Numbered from the stretch's first letter, positions 22,530-30,606 are shown. The stretch is DNA of 30,797 bases from an uncultured Eubacteriales bacterium (GCA_900548855.1 URMF01000039.1:1-30797); one strand, 5' to 3'. Numbers and translations: made by a program. The notes: generated by a model from the letters alone, not told the origin.

Positions 22530-23192
22530 ATGGGATGGAGAACAAAGCTTTTCGGTGCAATGATTCGGAAATTATGGAAAATAGCAGTATGTTTATTTGT
22601 GGCAGGAAGCATATTAGCTCTGTTTACTGGCACTTTTTTGACAGTGAAGGGATATAAAATGTACCAGAAAGCGATGCAGGAAGAGAGCTTGGAAGAACGG
22701 ATTGCAGCAGTTCGAAATAGGGAGTACTTTATTTCATTAGATGAAATCTCTTCCGAGTTTAAAACACAGCTGCTGGAATCAGAGGATAAACAATTTTATG
22801 AACATAGGGGAATTAATATGGAAAGTATTGTGCGTGCGGCTGTTGTGGATTTAAAGGCAGGTGCATTTGTGCAGGGGGGAAGCACTATAACACAGCAGCT
22901 GGCAAAGAATCTGTGTTTTTCTTCCGAAAAGAAAATAGAGCGTAAAATTGGGGAGCTTTTTGTAGTAAACAGACTGGAAAAAGAGTATACGAAGGATGAG
23001 ATTTTAGAGATGTATTGTAATATTATCTATTTTGGGGAAAACTGTTATGGGGTGCAGGCAGCAGCAGTGAATTACTTCGGAGTAAATGCTTCCGAATTGG
23101 ATGAAAAACAGGCACTTAGCCTTGTGTTTACAATAAAGTGTCCGAATAATAATAATCCAAATGTATATACAAAAGAGGACGAAGCAGCATAA
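22530..23192 (+). CDS. Monofunctional peptidoglycan transglycosylase (GT51)
   Basis: Polymerises lipid II into glycan strands at the outer face of the membrane. A cytoplasmic basic start and one membrane segment (about 14-38) lead into a GT51 domain. The catalytic Glu85 lies in ESEDKQFYEHRG (83-94), QGGSTITQQLAKN spans 115-127, and the second acidic residue region is ILEMYCNIIYFGENCYGVQAA (about 158-178). There is no transpeptidase domain; 220 residues suits an MtgA/Mgt-like protein. The ATG at 22530 has AAGGGAG 8 bases upstream; an in-frame start at 22431 would add 33 residues without support. The C-terminal NNNNPN is short compared with class A PBPs. The next gene starts 98 bases on. Confidence 0.93.
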   Translation: MGWRTKLFGAMIRKLWKIAVCLFVAGSILALFTGTFLTVKGYKMYQKAMQEESLEERIAAVRNREYFISLDEISSEFKTQLLESEDKQFYEHRGINMESIVRAAVVDLKAGAFVQGGSTITQQLAKNLCFSSEKKIERKIGELFVVNRLEKEYTKDEILEMYCNIIYFGENCYGVQAAAVNYFGVNASELDEKQALSLVFTIKCPNNNNPNVYTKEDEAA

Positions 23193-23290
23193 TGTTATTT
23201 TTATAATAGAATTGTGACAGAGTTTGTGATATGATGATGAAAAATCCCAGCCTGAATGGTCGTTTTCAAAATGGGAAAAAGGAGATATTT

Positions 23291-23764
23291 ATGGAAGGCA
23301 GAACCGTAGACTTTTCAAGAACAGAGAAAATGCATGTAGTCCATCCGAAGGATTTGAATGGAGCCGGACGGCTGTTTGGGGGAGCTCTGTTGCAGATGAT
23401 AGATGAACTGGCCGGTATTGTTGCAAAAAGACATTGCCAGACCGCCAATGTTACTACTGCTGCAATTGATAATCTGAATTTTAAGGCAGGAGCATATGTA
23501 AATGACCTGCTGGTATTAATCGGGTATGTTACCTATACCGGAAATACTTCAATGGAGGTCAGGATAGATACCTATATCGAGGATATGGAAGGTATGCGGC
23601 GGCCTATTAATCGCGCCTATTTTGTCATGGTGGCGATGGGGAAGAATAACCGTCCGGTTCCGGTTCCTCCATTGATTGTAGAGACAGAAAGCCAGAAAGC
23701 AGAATGGGAAGGGGCAGTTTTGCGCAAACAAAACCGGCTGGAGCGGCGCCGGGAAGGATATTAG
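23291..23764 (+). CDS. Hot-dog acyl-CoA thioesterase (YciA/YkhA type)
   Basis: Hydrolyses acyl-CoA thioesters. The 157 residues form a single hot-dog domain of the acyl-CoA hydrolase type. The motif HPKDLNGAGRLFGGALLQMID (18-38) carries the Asn/Gly pair and the catalytic Asp38 at the start of the long central helix, followed by AIDNLNFKAGAYVNDLL and SMEVRIDTYIED. The ATG at 23291 has AAAGGAG at good spacing; the in-frame ATG at 23231 would add 20 residues lacking family similarity. Substrate range is unknown. A MITE inserted just downstream separates it from the SIR2 gene. Confidence 0.9.
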   Translation: MEGRTVDFSRTEKMHVVHPKDLNGAGRLFGGALLQMIDELAGIVAKRHCQTANVTTAAIDNLNFKAGAYVNDLLVLIGYVTYTGNTSMEVRIDTYIEDMEGMRRPINRAYFVMVAMGKNNRPVPVPPLIVETESQKAEWEGAVLRKQNRLERRREGY

Positions 23765-23782
23765 TGTTTATAATAACAGGAT

Positions 23783-23992
23783 TAGGTAATTGCGAAACTC
23801 ATTTTTTGAAAGCCTGCGTTGTACAAATATAACAAATATGCTTTTCGGACCGTTTACACTTGATTGAGAACGTAGCAGTGCTAAGCTCGAAAACACCTCG
23901 CTAATCACTGACGATCTCAAATGTCCTACAAACATAAATTTGTTATATTTGCACAACTCACATTTTGAAATAAAGAGTTTCGCAATTATCTA
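23783..23992. mobile_element. 210-bp palindromic MITE with TIRs and 11-bp target duplication
   Basis: The termini are TAGGTAATTGCGAAACTC (23783-23800) and, inverted at 23975-23992, TAGATAATTGCGAAACTC (17 of 18 identical). They are flanked immediately by the identical 11-mer AATAACAGGAT at 23772-23782 and 23993-24003. The interior is almost wholly an inverted repeat: CAAATATAACAAAT near 23824 reappears inverted near 23944, and TTGAGA..CGT..CAGTG near 23864 pairs with its inverted partner near 23909. No reading frame is large enough for a transposase, so it would be moved in trans. As RNA it would form one long hairpin and could influence read-through into the SIR2 gene. Confidence 0.88.
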
Positions 23993-24021
23993 AATAACAG
24001 GATAGGTATAAGGAGAGGAAA

Positions 24022-24900
24022 ATGGGACGGTCAGATTATGACAGGAAATTTTATCAAATGATAGAGGATATAAGGTCTTCACTTAGGCGCAACAAACTGG
24101 TTATATTTGTGGGAGCCGGCGTTTCAAAAAATTCAAATGTTCCAACTTGGGGGCAAATGGTCAGGGTGTTTGCAGAAAAGATTGGTTATCCTGTGGAACG
24201 TCTGTCTACAAATGAATATATCCGCATCCCCCAGTATTATTATGGAATGGACGACAGTGATGGACACAAGGAGTATTATGAGACATTGAGGGAAATTATT
24301 TCTCCTGATGCAGTGCCTAATATATTAAATGAACTGATTGCAAGTATTCATCCAAAGCACATTGTTACCACCAACTATGACAAACTCATGGACCAGGTGG
24401 TGTCAGATTATGCAATTATCCGGCAGGATAAAGATTTGTTCCAGGCAGAGGCAGAACACTATCTGATTAAAATGCATGGAGACATTGATAACATAAAGGA
24501 TATTGTATTTAAGGAAACGGATTATCTGCAATATTCAGAGACACATCGGCTTATGGAAACATTTCTAAAATCCCTGTTGATTGACCATATATTCTTATTT
24601 GTAGGATATTCTTTGAATGACTATAATCTGAATACCTTTACCAGTTGGATTGATTTTATTGCAAAAGAGATGAATGTAAAGGAAGATATGCACAAGAATT
24701 TTTTCCTGTCCAGCAGTAATCATGCAAGTAAACGGTATCTTCACCGGTATTATGAGGACAGGGGATTACAGGTAATTGACATATACGATTTGCCGGAGGA
24801 GATAAACCAGCGTGCCCGGGAAATACCTCTGGAGGAGGAATTGGGACAGAAAGCGTATGCAGTGCTGGAGCTTCTGACGGATGAGGCTATAGTATGGTAA
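24022..24900 (+). CDS. Stand-alone SIR2-family protein (probable NAD-binding defence effector)
   Basis: A 292-residue protein of the SIR2_2 type. It shows IFVGAGVSKNSNVPTW (28-43) as the NAD-binding glycine motif, HIVTTNYDKLMD (113-124) with Asn118 and Asp120, YLIKMHGDID (147-156) with His152 in the deacetylase/NADase position, and LFVGYSLNDYNL (192-203). The zinc-binding Cys pairs of true sirtuin deacetylases are absent. This form is common in anti-phage proteins (Thoeris ThsA, DSR, SIR2-HerA) that deplete NAD+. Here there is no obvious partner gene (no TIR, HerA, STAND or Argonaute), so it may act alone or have another role. A MITE lies immediately upstream, and a tRNA gene lies downstream. 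The AGGAGAGG ribosome site is good. SIR2 membership is firm; the defence role is inferred. Confidence 0.88.
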   Translation: MGRSDYDRKFYQMIEDIRSSLRRNKLVIFVGAGVSKNSNVPTWGQMVRVFAEKIGYPVERLSTNEYIRIPQYYYGMDDSDGHKEYYETLREIISPDAVPNILNELIASIHPKHIVTTNYDKLMDQVVSDYAIIRQDKDLFQAEAEHYLIKMHGDIDNIKDIVFKETDYLQYSETHRLMETFLKSLLIDHIFLFVGYSLNDYNLNTFTSWIDFIAKEMNVKEDMHKNFFLSSSNHASKRYLHRYYEDRGLQVIDIYDLPEEINQRAREIPLEEELGQKAYAVLELLTDEAIVW

Positions 24901-24928
24901 ATAGAAATCTTGTCAAAGTAAAAGCAAC

Positions 24929-24980
24929 AAATCCGCCAACCCTTGATTTAACTGGGATTGGCGGATTTCTTTTCGTTTTT
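24929..24980 (+). terminator. Rho-independent terminator after the SIR2 gene
   Basis: AAATCCGCCAA (24929-24939) pairs with TTGGCGGATTT (24958-24968), extended by CCC/GGG, then a T-rich tail to 24980. A-rich flanks on the left could let it also stop the tRNA transcript coming from the right. The remainder of 24901-25272 is the tRNA gene, its promoter and the kinase promoter region. Confidence 0.92.
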
Positions 24981-24986
24981 GTAATA

Positions 24987-25057
24987 AGCAGATAAGGGGA
25001 GTCGAACCCCCCTTTCCAGCTTGGGAAGCTAGCGTTCTACCGATGAACCATATCTGC
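24987..25057 (-). tRNA. tRNA-Gly(CCC)
   Basis: On the minus strand GCAGATA...TATCTGC form the 7-bp acceptor stem. The anticodon arm is CTAGC-TTCCCAA-GCTGG with anticodon CCC, and the T arm is GGGGG-TTCGACT-CCCCT. The discriminator is T (24987), normal for glycine tRNAs; the 3' CCA is not encoded. The length is 71 bases. Confidence 0.96.
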
Positions 25058-25070
25058 AAATAACAACATT

Positions 25071-25099
25071 ATTATAGAAGTTTTATTGAAATTTTGCAA
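25071..25099 (-). promoter_or_regulatory. Predicted promoter of tRNA-Gly
   Basis: On the minus strand TTGCAA (25099-25094), 17-base spacer, perfect TATAAT (25076-25071), ending 13 bases before the tRNA's first base. Confidence 0.8.
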
Positions 25100-25183
25100 G
25101 AGGAAAGAGAGAAAAAAATAAGACTGCTGGCTATATTTTTTGATTTAAAATGTTTACAAATAAACCATAATAACAAATAACTA

Positions 25184-25212
25184 TTGAATTTTTAACAAAA
25201 TTCGTTTATATA
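25184..25212 (+). promoter_or_regulatory. Predicted promoter of the hybrid kinase gene
   Basis: TTGAAT (25184-25189), 17-base spacer, TATATA (25207-25212). Further TATAAT strings at 25219 and 25242 in this AT-rich stretch could also serve as -10 elements. Confidence 0.5.
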
Positions 25213-25272
25213 TTTCAATATAATATGCAGTATCCAGTTGTTATAATATGAGGAAAACAGGAGTAATGTATT

Positions 25273-26406
25273 ATGTCAAAGAAACAAGAATTCCTGACAG
25301 AAATGAGCCATGAAATCCGTACCCCGTTAAACAGTCTTGTTGGATTGAATCAGTTAATGCGGTATGATATGGAAGACAGGGAAGCGCTGGAAAAATACAT
25401 ACAGGAATCCCAGGAAATATTGGATTACCTGGTATTGCTGACAGATAATATGTTAGATATGGCGAAGCTTGAACAGGATAATATGGTTTTAGAAAAAGTG
25501 CCTCTGTCTTTGGAACAGACATTTCGCACTGTTGGACTTGTCATGAGAGGACGTGTATTGGCGAAAAATATTGATTATCAGATTCGGGCAGATTGGAAAA
25601 GCCCTTGCATTATAGGGGATGCGGTACGCATAAAACAGGTTTTGGTGAACATTGTTGAAAATGCAGTGAAATTTACTCCGGAAAATGGGAAAATACAGAT
25701 TGACGTAACACAGGAAATGACAGAAAACCAGATGGTAACCACAACTTTCCGAATTACAGATAACGGATATGGAATGGGGGAGGATTTTATAGAGCATATT
25801 TTTGATTCCTATGCGCAGGAGAAGCGGAATACAAAGGATAATATGCATGGAACAGGGCTTGGGATGGCAATTAGCTACAATTTGATGAGAAAAATGGGCG
25901 GTGATATCCAGGTCTCCAGCAAGTTGGGAGAGGGAAGCTGTTTTACGGTTATTCTGCCTGCACAGATATGTGAAGAAGGACAGGAGGTTTCATTTTGTGA
26001 TGGGACTGAAGCGATAGAAGCTGAATTGGAGAAACAAAATGTTCTAGTGGCGGAGGATGACCGGCTGAATGCGGAAATTTTGATGGAAATTCTAAGAAAG
26101 GGAGGATATCATGTGTCATGGGCAGAAAACGGAGAGGAGGTTTTGGAAAGGTTTCAAAGTTCGAAACCCGGTGAAATAGATATTATTTTAATGGACCTTA
26201 AAATGCCGGTGATGAACGGATACGAGACGGCAAAAGCAATCCGGTCATTGAAAAGGGAGGATGCAGGCAGCGTCCGTATTTATGCATGTACGGCAGGTGC
26301 ATATGAGGCAGATGAAGGAAAAGCAGAGGAATGCGGCATGAACGGATATGTGGCAAAGCCAATTCGTACACAGGCTTTGCTCAGGCTTCTGAACGGGCAA
26401 GCGTAA
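25273..26406 (+). CDS. Sensor-less hybrid histidine kinase with C-terminal receiver
   Basis: A 377-residue soluble kinase that starts almost directly at the phosphoacceptor: His13 in FLTEMSHEIRTPLN (7-20). The dimerisation helices are followed by an ATPase domain with NIVENAVKFTPE (N box), DNGYGMG (G1) and HGTGLGMAI (G2). Then comes a receiver with an acidic pocket (VAEDD), phosphorylated Asp308 (IILMDLKMP), Thr in ACTAGAYE and Lys in VAKPI. Hybrid kinases normally carry an input domain before HisKA; here none is present. The CAGGAG site 9 bases upstream of the ATG, together with promoter elements, argues for a genuine start. No in-frame remnant of a sensor was recognised upstream, where a tRNA gene lies on the opposite strand. 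Partner phosphotransfer protein or output is not in the window. Confidence 0.92.
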   Translation: MSKKQEFLTEMSHEIRTPLNSLVGLNQLMRYDMEDREALEKYIQESQEILDYLVLLTDNMLDMAKLEQDNMVLEKVPLSLEQTFRTVGLVMRGRVLAKNIDYQIRADWKSPCIIGDAVRIKQVLVNIVENAVKFTPENGKIQIDVTQEMTENQMVTTTFRITDNGYGMGEDFIEHIFDSYAQEKRNTKDNMHGTGLGMAISYNLMRKMGGDIQVSSKLGEGSCFTVILPAQICEEGQEVSFCDGTEAIEAELEKQNVLVAEDDRLNAEILMEILRKGGYHVSWAENGEEVLERFQSSKPGEIDIILMDLKMPVMNGYETAKAIRSLKREDAGSVRIYACTAGAYEADEGKAEECGMNGYVAKPIRTQALLRLLNGQA

Positions 26407-26562
26407 TGGGAAGAGTTTTTTTTCCACAAAACGAATGTGTTTTCCTTGCGTTCACATTTTGGTGTATGGTATGATATTTAGCAGGTAAACAAACAGGAAC
26501 ATAGCCTGAATCAGACCCGGAAGGGTGACGGGTAATTTGCAGCGGAAGGACAGGTTAAAGCA

Positions 26563-27063
26563 GTGGGTGAATATCAGCATGTTACACAGCCATTTGAACC
26601 GGTTTATAATAAAGATTCAAGGATTCTGATTTTGGGAAGCTTTCCCTCTGTGAAGTCCAGAGAGATGGGGTTTTATTATGGACATCCCCAGAACCGGTTT
26701 TGGAAGGTTCTGTCGGGGATTTTGGAGGAAGAGACACCGCAGTCTGTAGAGGAAAAGAAAAGTATGCTCTTGAGGAAGCGGGTTGCCATCTATGATGTGA
26801 TAGAGAGCTGTGACATTATCGGTTCCAGTGACAGCAGCATCCGGAATGTAGTGCCGGCAGATATAATGGGTATTGTTGAAAAATCCGATATAAAGGCAGT
26901 ATTTGCAAACGGAAAGACATCGGCAAAGCTGTACCGGAAATACCAGGATGAGGAGATTGGTCTGCCAATAACGGAGCTTCCCTCTACCAGCCCGGCTAAT
27001 GCGGCGTTTTCGCTGGAAAGACTCATGGGGATATGGAAACAGGAAGTACAGACATATTTATAA
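26563..27063 (+). CDS. Hypoxanthine-DNA (deoxyinosine) glycosylase, UDG family 6
   Basis: Removes hypoxanthine formed by adenine deamination in DNA, starting base-excision repair. The 166 residues show ILILGSFPSVKSREMGFYYGHPQNRFWKVL (motif 1 and its extension, about 21-50), IYDVIESCDI, and the late STSPANA motif (141-147), the pattern of the family-6 branch of uracil-DNA glycosylase-like enzymes. The start is a GTG with AGG 8 bases upstream; GGAAGGA lies slightly further. The upstream gap (26407-26562) has a possible promoter (TTGCGT, 18 bases, TATGAT around 26449-26478). The next gene starts 54 bases after its stop and may be co-transcribed. Confidence 0.9.
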   Translation: MGEYQHVTQPFEPVYNKDSRILILGSFPSVKSREMGFYYGHPQNRFWKVLSGILEEETPQSVEEKKSMLLRKRVAIYDVIESCDIIGSSDSSIRNVVPADIMGIVEKSDIKAVFANGKTSAKLYRKYQDEEIGLPITELPSTSPANAAFSLERLMGIWKQEVQTYL

Positions 27064-27117
27064 CGGTATTTTTTGCTGAGTATGTTTGATATATTTGATA
27101 TAAAAGGAGATTATGCA

Positions 27118-28458
27118 ATGAATTGTTTACGAGTGCCACAGATTATGATGCCAAAGGAAGGGACGGACTTGTATAAATGGTCAGTTATCGCATGTGACCA
27201 GTATACCTCCCAGCCGGAATACTGGAAGGAAACGGAGGAGATAGTAGGAACTGCGGCGTCGGCCCTGCATCTGATTTTACCCGAGGTATATCTGGAGGAG
27301 GCGGATGAGGCAGAGAGGGTTGCGGAGATACACCAAACCATGGAGAAGTATCTGGCAGACGGAACATTGCAGCAGCAGCCAAGGGGATTTATGCTGGTGG
27401 AACGCAGCTTTGGGAAAAAATATTCCAGGTGTGGGCTGGTGGTTGAGATTGATTTGGAAGCATATGAATACAAGAAAGGGGCACATTCTCTGGTGCGGCC
27501 TACGGAGATGACTGTGGAGGAGCGGATTCCACCCCGGCTTCGCGTGAGACAGAAGGCGGCAGTGGAGCTGCCACATATTATGCTGTTAATTGACGACCCG
27601 GATTGTACGGTTATTGAGCCGTTGATGGCAGCAAAAAACCGGTATCAGCAAATCTATGATACCGAATTAATGCAAAAAGGCGGGCACATTTCAGGCTGGC
27701 TTATTCCAGAGGGCAAAATTACAGATGATATTATGCTGAAGATTGAACAGCTTGCAGAGCCGGAGATATTTCGTGAAAGATATCATTTAAAGGAGGATTA
27801 TCCCCTTCTCAATTTTGCAGTGGGAGACGGTAACCATTCCATGGCGACAGCCAAGGCGGCATGGGAAAACATAAAAAAGGATTTAACGGAGGAAGAAAAG
27901 AAGAATCATCCTGCAAGATTTTGTCTCTGTGAGGTTGTCAATATACAGGATAAAAGTTTGGAGATAGAACCGATTCACAGGGTGGTTTTCAATGTTGATG
28001 AGGAGGAGTTGCTCTGTGCAGCAGGAAAATATTATGAGGAACAGGGATGCCGGCTCATAATTGCAGATGAAACGCAACTGGAAGAAGCAGGCGGTCAGGC
28101 AAAGCCGGATGTAAAAGGTGACGTAATACATAGCTTTACGCTTTGCAGTGCGAGAGGACGGAAAATCTTAAAGGTGCTGAATTCTAAGTGGGGAATTGCT
28201 GTGGCAGCCCTTCAGTCATTTTTGGACGATTTTCTGGCTTCCCACAGCGAAAGCAGAATTGATTATATTCATGGAATGGATGTAGTGGAACAGCTTGGAA
28301 TGAAAGAGGGGAATGTGGGAATTTTTCTTCCGGAGGTCTTAAAGGAAGATTTGTTTATCGGCGTAATAAAGGATGGAGTTTTGCCGAGAAAGACCTTTTC
28401 CATGGGTGAGGCGAATGAGAAGCGTTACTATATGGAGTGTAAGAAGATATGTAAATAA
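27118..28458 (+). CDS. DUF1015 family protein
   Basis: A 446-residue cytoplasmic protein that I assign to DUF1015. The evidence is an LRVPQIMMPKE start, the DxYTSQPEYW segment, SLVRPTEMTVEERIPPRLRVRQKAAVELPHIMLLIDDP (about 125-165), and the conserved VGDGNHSMATAKAAWE block (near residue 240), which resembles the ParB/Srx-like nucleotidyl fold seen in this family. It ends GVLPRKTFSMGEANEKRYYME, also typical. Its biochemical function is unestablished. The ATG at 27118 is preceded by AAAGGAG at 8 bases; the upstream in-frame start at 27073 lacks a ribosome site. A strong terminator follows. Confidence 0.85.
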   Translation: MNCLRVPQIMMPKEGTDLYKWSVIACDQYTSQPEYWKETEEIVGTAASALHLILPEVYLEEADEAERVAEIHQTMEKYLADGTLQQQPRGFMLVERSFGKKYSRCGLVVEIDLEAYEYKKGAHSLVRPTEMTVEERIPPRLRVRQKAAVELPHIMLLIDDPDCTVIEPLMAAKNRYQQIYDTELMQKGGHISGWLIPEGKITDDIMLKIEQLAEPEIFRERYHLKEDYPLLNFAVGDGNHSMATAKAAWENIKKDLTEEEKKNHPARFCLCEVVNIQDKSLEIEPIHRVVFNVDEEELLCAAGKYYEEQGCRLIIADETQLEEAGGQAKPDVKGDVIHSFTLCSARGRKILKVLNSKWGIAVAALQSFLDDFLASHSESRIDYIHGMDVVEQLGMKEGNVGIFLPEVLKEDLFIGVIKDGVLPRKTFSMGEANEKRYYMECKKICK

Positions 28459-28469
28459 TGTAAAAAAGG

Positions 28470-28517
28470 ATGCTGGTGTGATACCAATAGGAATCATGCC
28501 GGCATTTTATATTTTTT
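28470..28517 (+). terminator. Rho-independent terminator after the DUF1015 gene
   Basis: A 13-bp stem with all positions pairing (G-U allowed): ATGCTGGTGTGAT (28470-28482) with ATCATGCCGGCAT (28493-28505), then a T-rich tail to 28517. Confidence 0.9.
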
Positions 28518-28571
28518 ACTGAATAAATCAGATAATGGAATGAAATAATCAGAAAATAATGCAAAAACAAC

Positions 28572-28600
28572 TTTAAATTTCAGACGGAAAATGGTATACT
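28572..28600 (+). promoter_or_regulatory. Predicted promoter of the cytidylate-kinase-like gene
   Basis: TTTAAA (28572-28577), 17-base spacer, TATACT (28595-28600), about 50 bases before the start codon. Confidence 0.55.
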
Positions 28601-28651
28601 GGAAACATCAAGAGGAGCCATAGGGAGTCCGACAGAAAGAGGGTAGATATT

Positions 28652-29251
28652 ATGGGTAAGCAGATTATTATTTCGGTTGGCAGGGAATTTGGCAGTGGCG
28701 GTCATGAGATTGCAGAATGTCTGGCAAAGCATTATAATATTCCGCTTTATGACAAAGAGATTTTTGATCATGTGGAGGAAAAGGGTTCCATTAGTGCAGA
28801 GGTGGCAAAGTACTTTGACGAGAAACCGGTGAATCCGATTTTTTATCCGGTGGCTATGGATGGAAGCTATCTGCCATTGGAACAGACGGTTGCAAACCAT
28901 ATCTTTGATTTTATCCGTGCAAAGGGAGACAAGGAAAAAGAATCCTTTGTCATTGTGGGAAGATGTGCAGAATATGTTCTTCGGGATAATCCTAATTTAA
29001 TCAGTATTTTTATTCTTGGTGACAAGGAAGTAAAAAAGCAGCGCGTTATGGAAAAGTATGAGCTGGATGAAAAGGCTGCATATAACAAAATGAAAAAAGC
29101 AGATAAAATGAGAAAAACATATCATAATTTTTATGCGGATGGTAAGTGGGGGGATTCCAGAAACTATGATATCTGTATCAACAGTTCCACTCTAGGAATA
29201 GATAATACCCTGGATACCCTGATTGCTTATATTGATGCAGCGATGAAATGA
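28652..29251 (+). CDS. Cytidylate kinase-like family protein
   Basis: A 199-residue P-loop-type protein starting MGKQIIISVGREFGSGGHEIAECLA, with the compressed phosphate loop GREFGSGG (10-17) of the cytidylate-kinase-like family. It continues with IPLYDKEIFDHV, FVIVGRCAEYVLRDNPN (about 99-115) and a lid-like region DEKAAYNKMKKADKMRKTYHNFY. Such proteins are frequent in Lachnospiraceae beside, not instead of, true cmk; the nucleotide or other substrate is not established. It has its own promoter and follows a terminator, so it is probably monocistronic. Confidence 0.88.
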   Translation: MGKQIIISVGREFGSGGHEIAECLAKHYNIPLYDKEIFDHVEEKGSISAEVAKYFDEKPVNPIFYPVAMDGSYLPLEQTVANHIFDFIRAKGDKEKESFVIVGRCAEYVLRDNPNLISIFILGDKEVKKQRVMEKYELDEKAAYNKMKKADKMRKTYHNFYADGKWGDSRNYDICINSSTLGIDNTLDTLIAYIDAAMK

Positions 29252-29293
29252 TTTGTGTTCTACATACTTTACAGGTAGATGCCATTGTATCTG

Positions 29294-29333
29294 AGGGGTT
29301 CCTGGCTTAAGGATGTCTGTAAGGGATACCCCT
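29294..29333 (+). other. Leader hairpin upstream of fucO
   Basis: AGGGGT (29294-29299) pairs with ACCCCT (29328-29333), extended by CC/GG after small mismatches, 31 bases before the fucO start. There is no T-tract directly after it. It could be a weak terminator for the preceding gene, an RNA stabiliser or a protein site. Confidence 0.4.
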
Positions 29334-29364
29334 TATATAAATATTATATTAATGGAGGTGTTTT

Positions 29365-30513
29365 ATGGTAAACAGATTTGTATTGAATGAGACAAGTTAC
29401 CATGGGGCTGGTGCAATCAGTGCCATTGCAGATGAGATTTTAGGAAGAGGATTTGCGAAAGCATTTGTATGCTCGGATCCGGATTTGATTAAGTTCGGAG
29501 TTACAAAAAAGGTAACAGATGTACTGGATAAGGCGTCTATTGCATATGAGATTTACTCAAATATCAAGCCAAATCCAACCATTGAAAATGTACAGACAGG
29601 TGTAGCAGCATTTAAGGATTCTGGTGCGGATTGTATTGTTGCCATTGGTGGTGGCTCTTCCATGGATACGGCAAAGGCAATTGGTATTATCATTAAGAAC
29701 CCGGAATTTGCAGATGTGAGAAGCTTAGAGGGTGTTGCGCCTACCAAAAATAAATGTGTTCCGATTATTGCAGTTCCGACTACTGCCGGTACGGCGGCAG
29801 AGGTTACAATTAATTATGTAATTACAGATGCAGAAAAGAACCGTAAGATGGTTTGTGTGGATGTACATGATATTCCAGTGGTAGCAGTGGTAGACCCTGA
29901 TATGATGAGTTCCATGCCAAAGGGACTTACTGCAGCAACCGGTATGGATGCACTGACACATGCCATTGAGGGTTATATTACCAAGGGTGCATGGGAAATG
30001 TCAGATATGTTCCACATAAAGGCAATTGAGATTATTGCAAAGCATTTAAGAGGCGCAGTGGATAATACGCCGGAGGGCAGAGAAGGTATGGCACTTGGAC
30101 AATATGTTGCGGGAATGGGATTTTCCAATGTAGGACTTGGAATTGTACATTCCATGGCACATCCGCTGGGAGCCTTATATGATACCCCTCATGGTGTGGC
30201 AAATGCCATTATTCTTCCTACGGTTATGGAATACAATGCACCTGCAACAGGCGAGAAATACCGTGACATTGCAAAGGCAATGGGAGTAGAAGGTGTGGAT
30301 GCCATGTCTCTTGAGGATGCAAGAAAAGCGGCAATTGATGCAGTGAAGCAGCTTTCTGTTGATGTGGGAATTCCTGCTGATTTGAAGGAGATTGTCAAGG
30401 AGGAGGATATTCCGTTCCTGGCACAGTCTGCATTTGATGATGCCTGCCGTCCGGGTAATCCGAGAGATACCAGTGTGGAGGAGATTACAGAGCTTTATAA
30501 ATCATTGATGTAA
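29365..30513 (+). CDS. fucO: Lactaldehyde reductase / iron-containing alcohol dehydrogenase
   Basis: A group III iron-dependent alcohol dehydrogenase of 382 residues. It aligns from end to end with E. coli FucO as I recall it (NPEFADVRSLEG, PTTAGTAAEVTINYVITD, GQYVAGMGFSNVGLG). FucO reduces L-lactaldehyde to 1,2-propanediol with NADH in anaerobic fucose and rhamnose breakdown. The cofactor motif is GGGSS (95-99), and the metal ligands are in place at Asp195, His199, His262 and His276. The ribosome site GGAGGTG is strong. No fucose or rhamnose genes are in the window, so it may instead serve general alcohol formation or propanediol production as a lone gene. A strong terminator follows. Confidence 0.93.
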   Translation: MVNRFVLNETSYHGAGAISAIADEILGRGFAKAFVCSDPDLIKFGVTKKVTDVLDKASIAYEIYSNIKPNPTIENVQTGVAAFKDSGADCIVAIGGGSSMDTAKAIGIIIKNPEFADVRSLEGVAPTKNKCVPIIAVPTTAGTAAEVTINYVITDAEKNRKMVCVDVHDIPVVAVVDPDMMSSMPKGLTAATGMDALTHAIEGYITKGAWEMSDMFHIKAIEIIAKHLRGAVDNTPEGREGMALGQYVAGMGFSNVGLGIVHSMAHPLGALYDTPHGVANAIILPTVMEYNAPATGEKYRDIAKAMGVEGVDAMSLEDARKAAIDAVKQLSVDVGIPADLKEIVKEEDIPFLAQSAFDDACRPGNPRDTSVEEITELYKSLM

Positions 30514-30548
30514 TATTTATTATAGGTACTAGTGGAATGACATAACGG

Positions 30549-30606
30549 AACCGGGTTCCCGTATTGAAGCAGGTCGGCGGCTTGAAACGGGAATCCGGTT
30601 TTTCTT
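30549..30606 (+). terminator. Rho-independent terminator after fucO
   Basis: AACCGGGTTCCCGT (30549-30562) pairs with ACGGGAATCCGGTT (30587-30600), 14 positions with one G-U, then TTTCTTTTT. Confidence 0.92.

Noticed and set aside
26507..26545. Short ACCCG/CGGGT hairpin with an ACGG loop segment ahead of the glycosylase gene, considered as a guanidine-II (mini-ykkC) riboswitch
   Set aside because: Only one weak hairpin is present where that class needs two with ACGR loops, and the downstream gene is unrelated.
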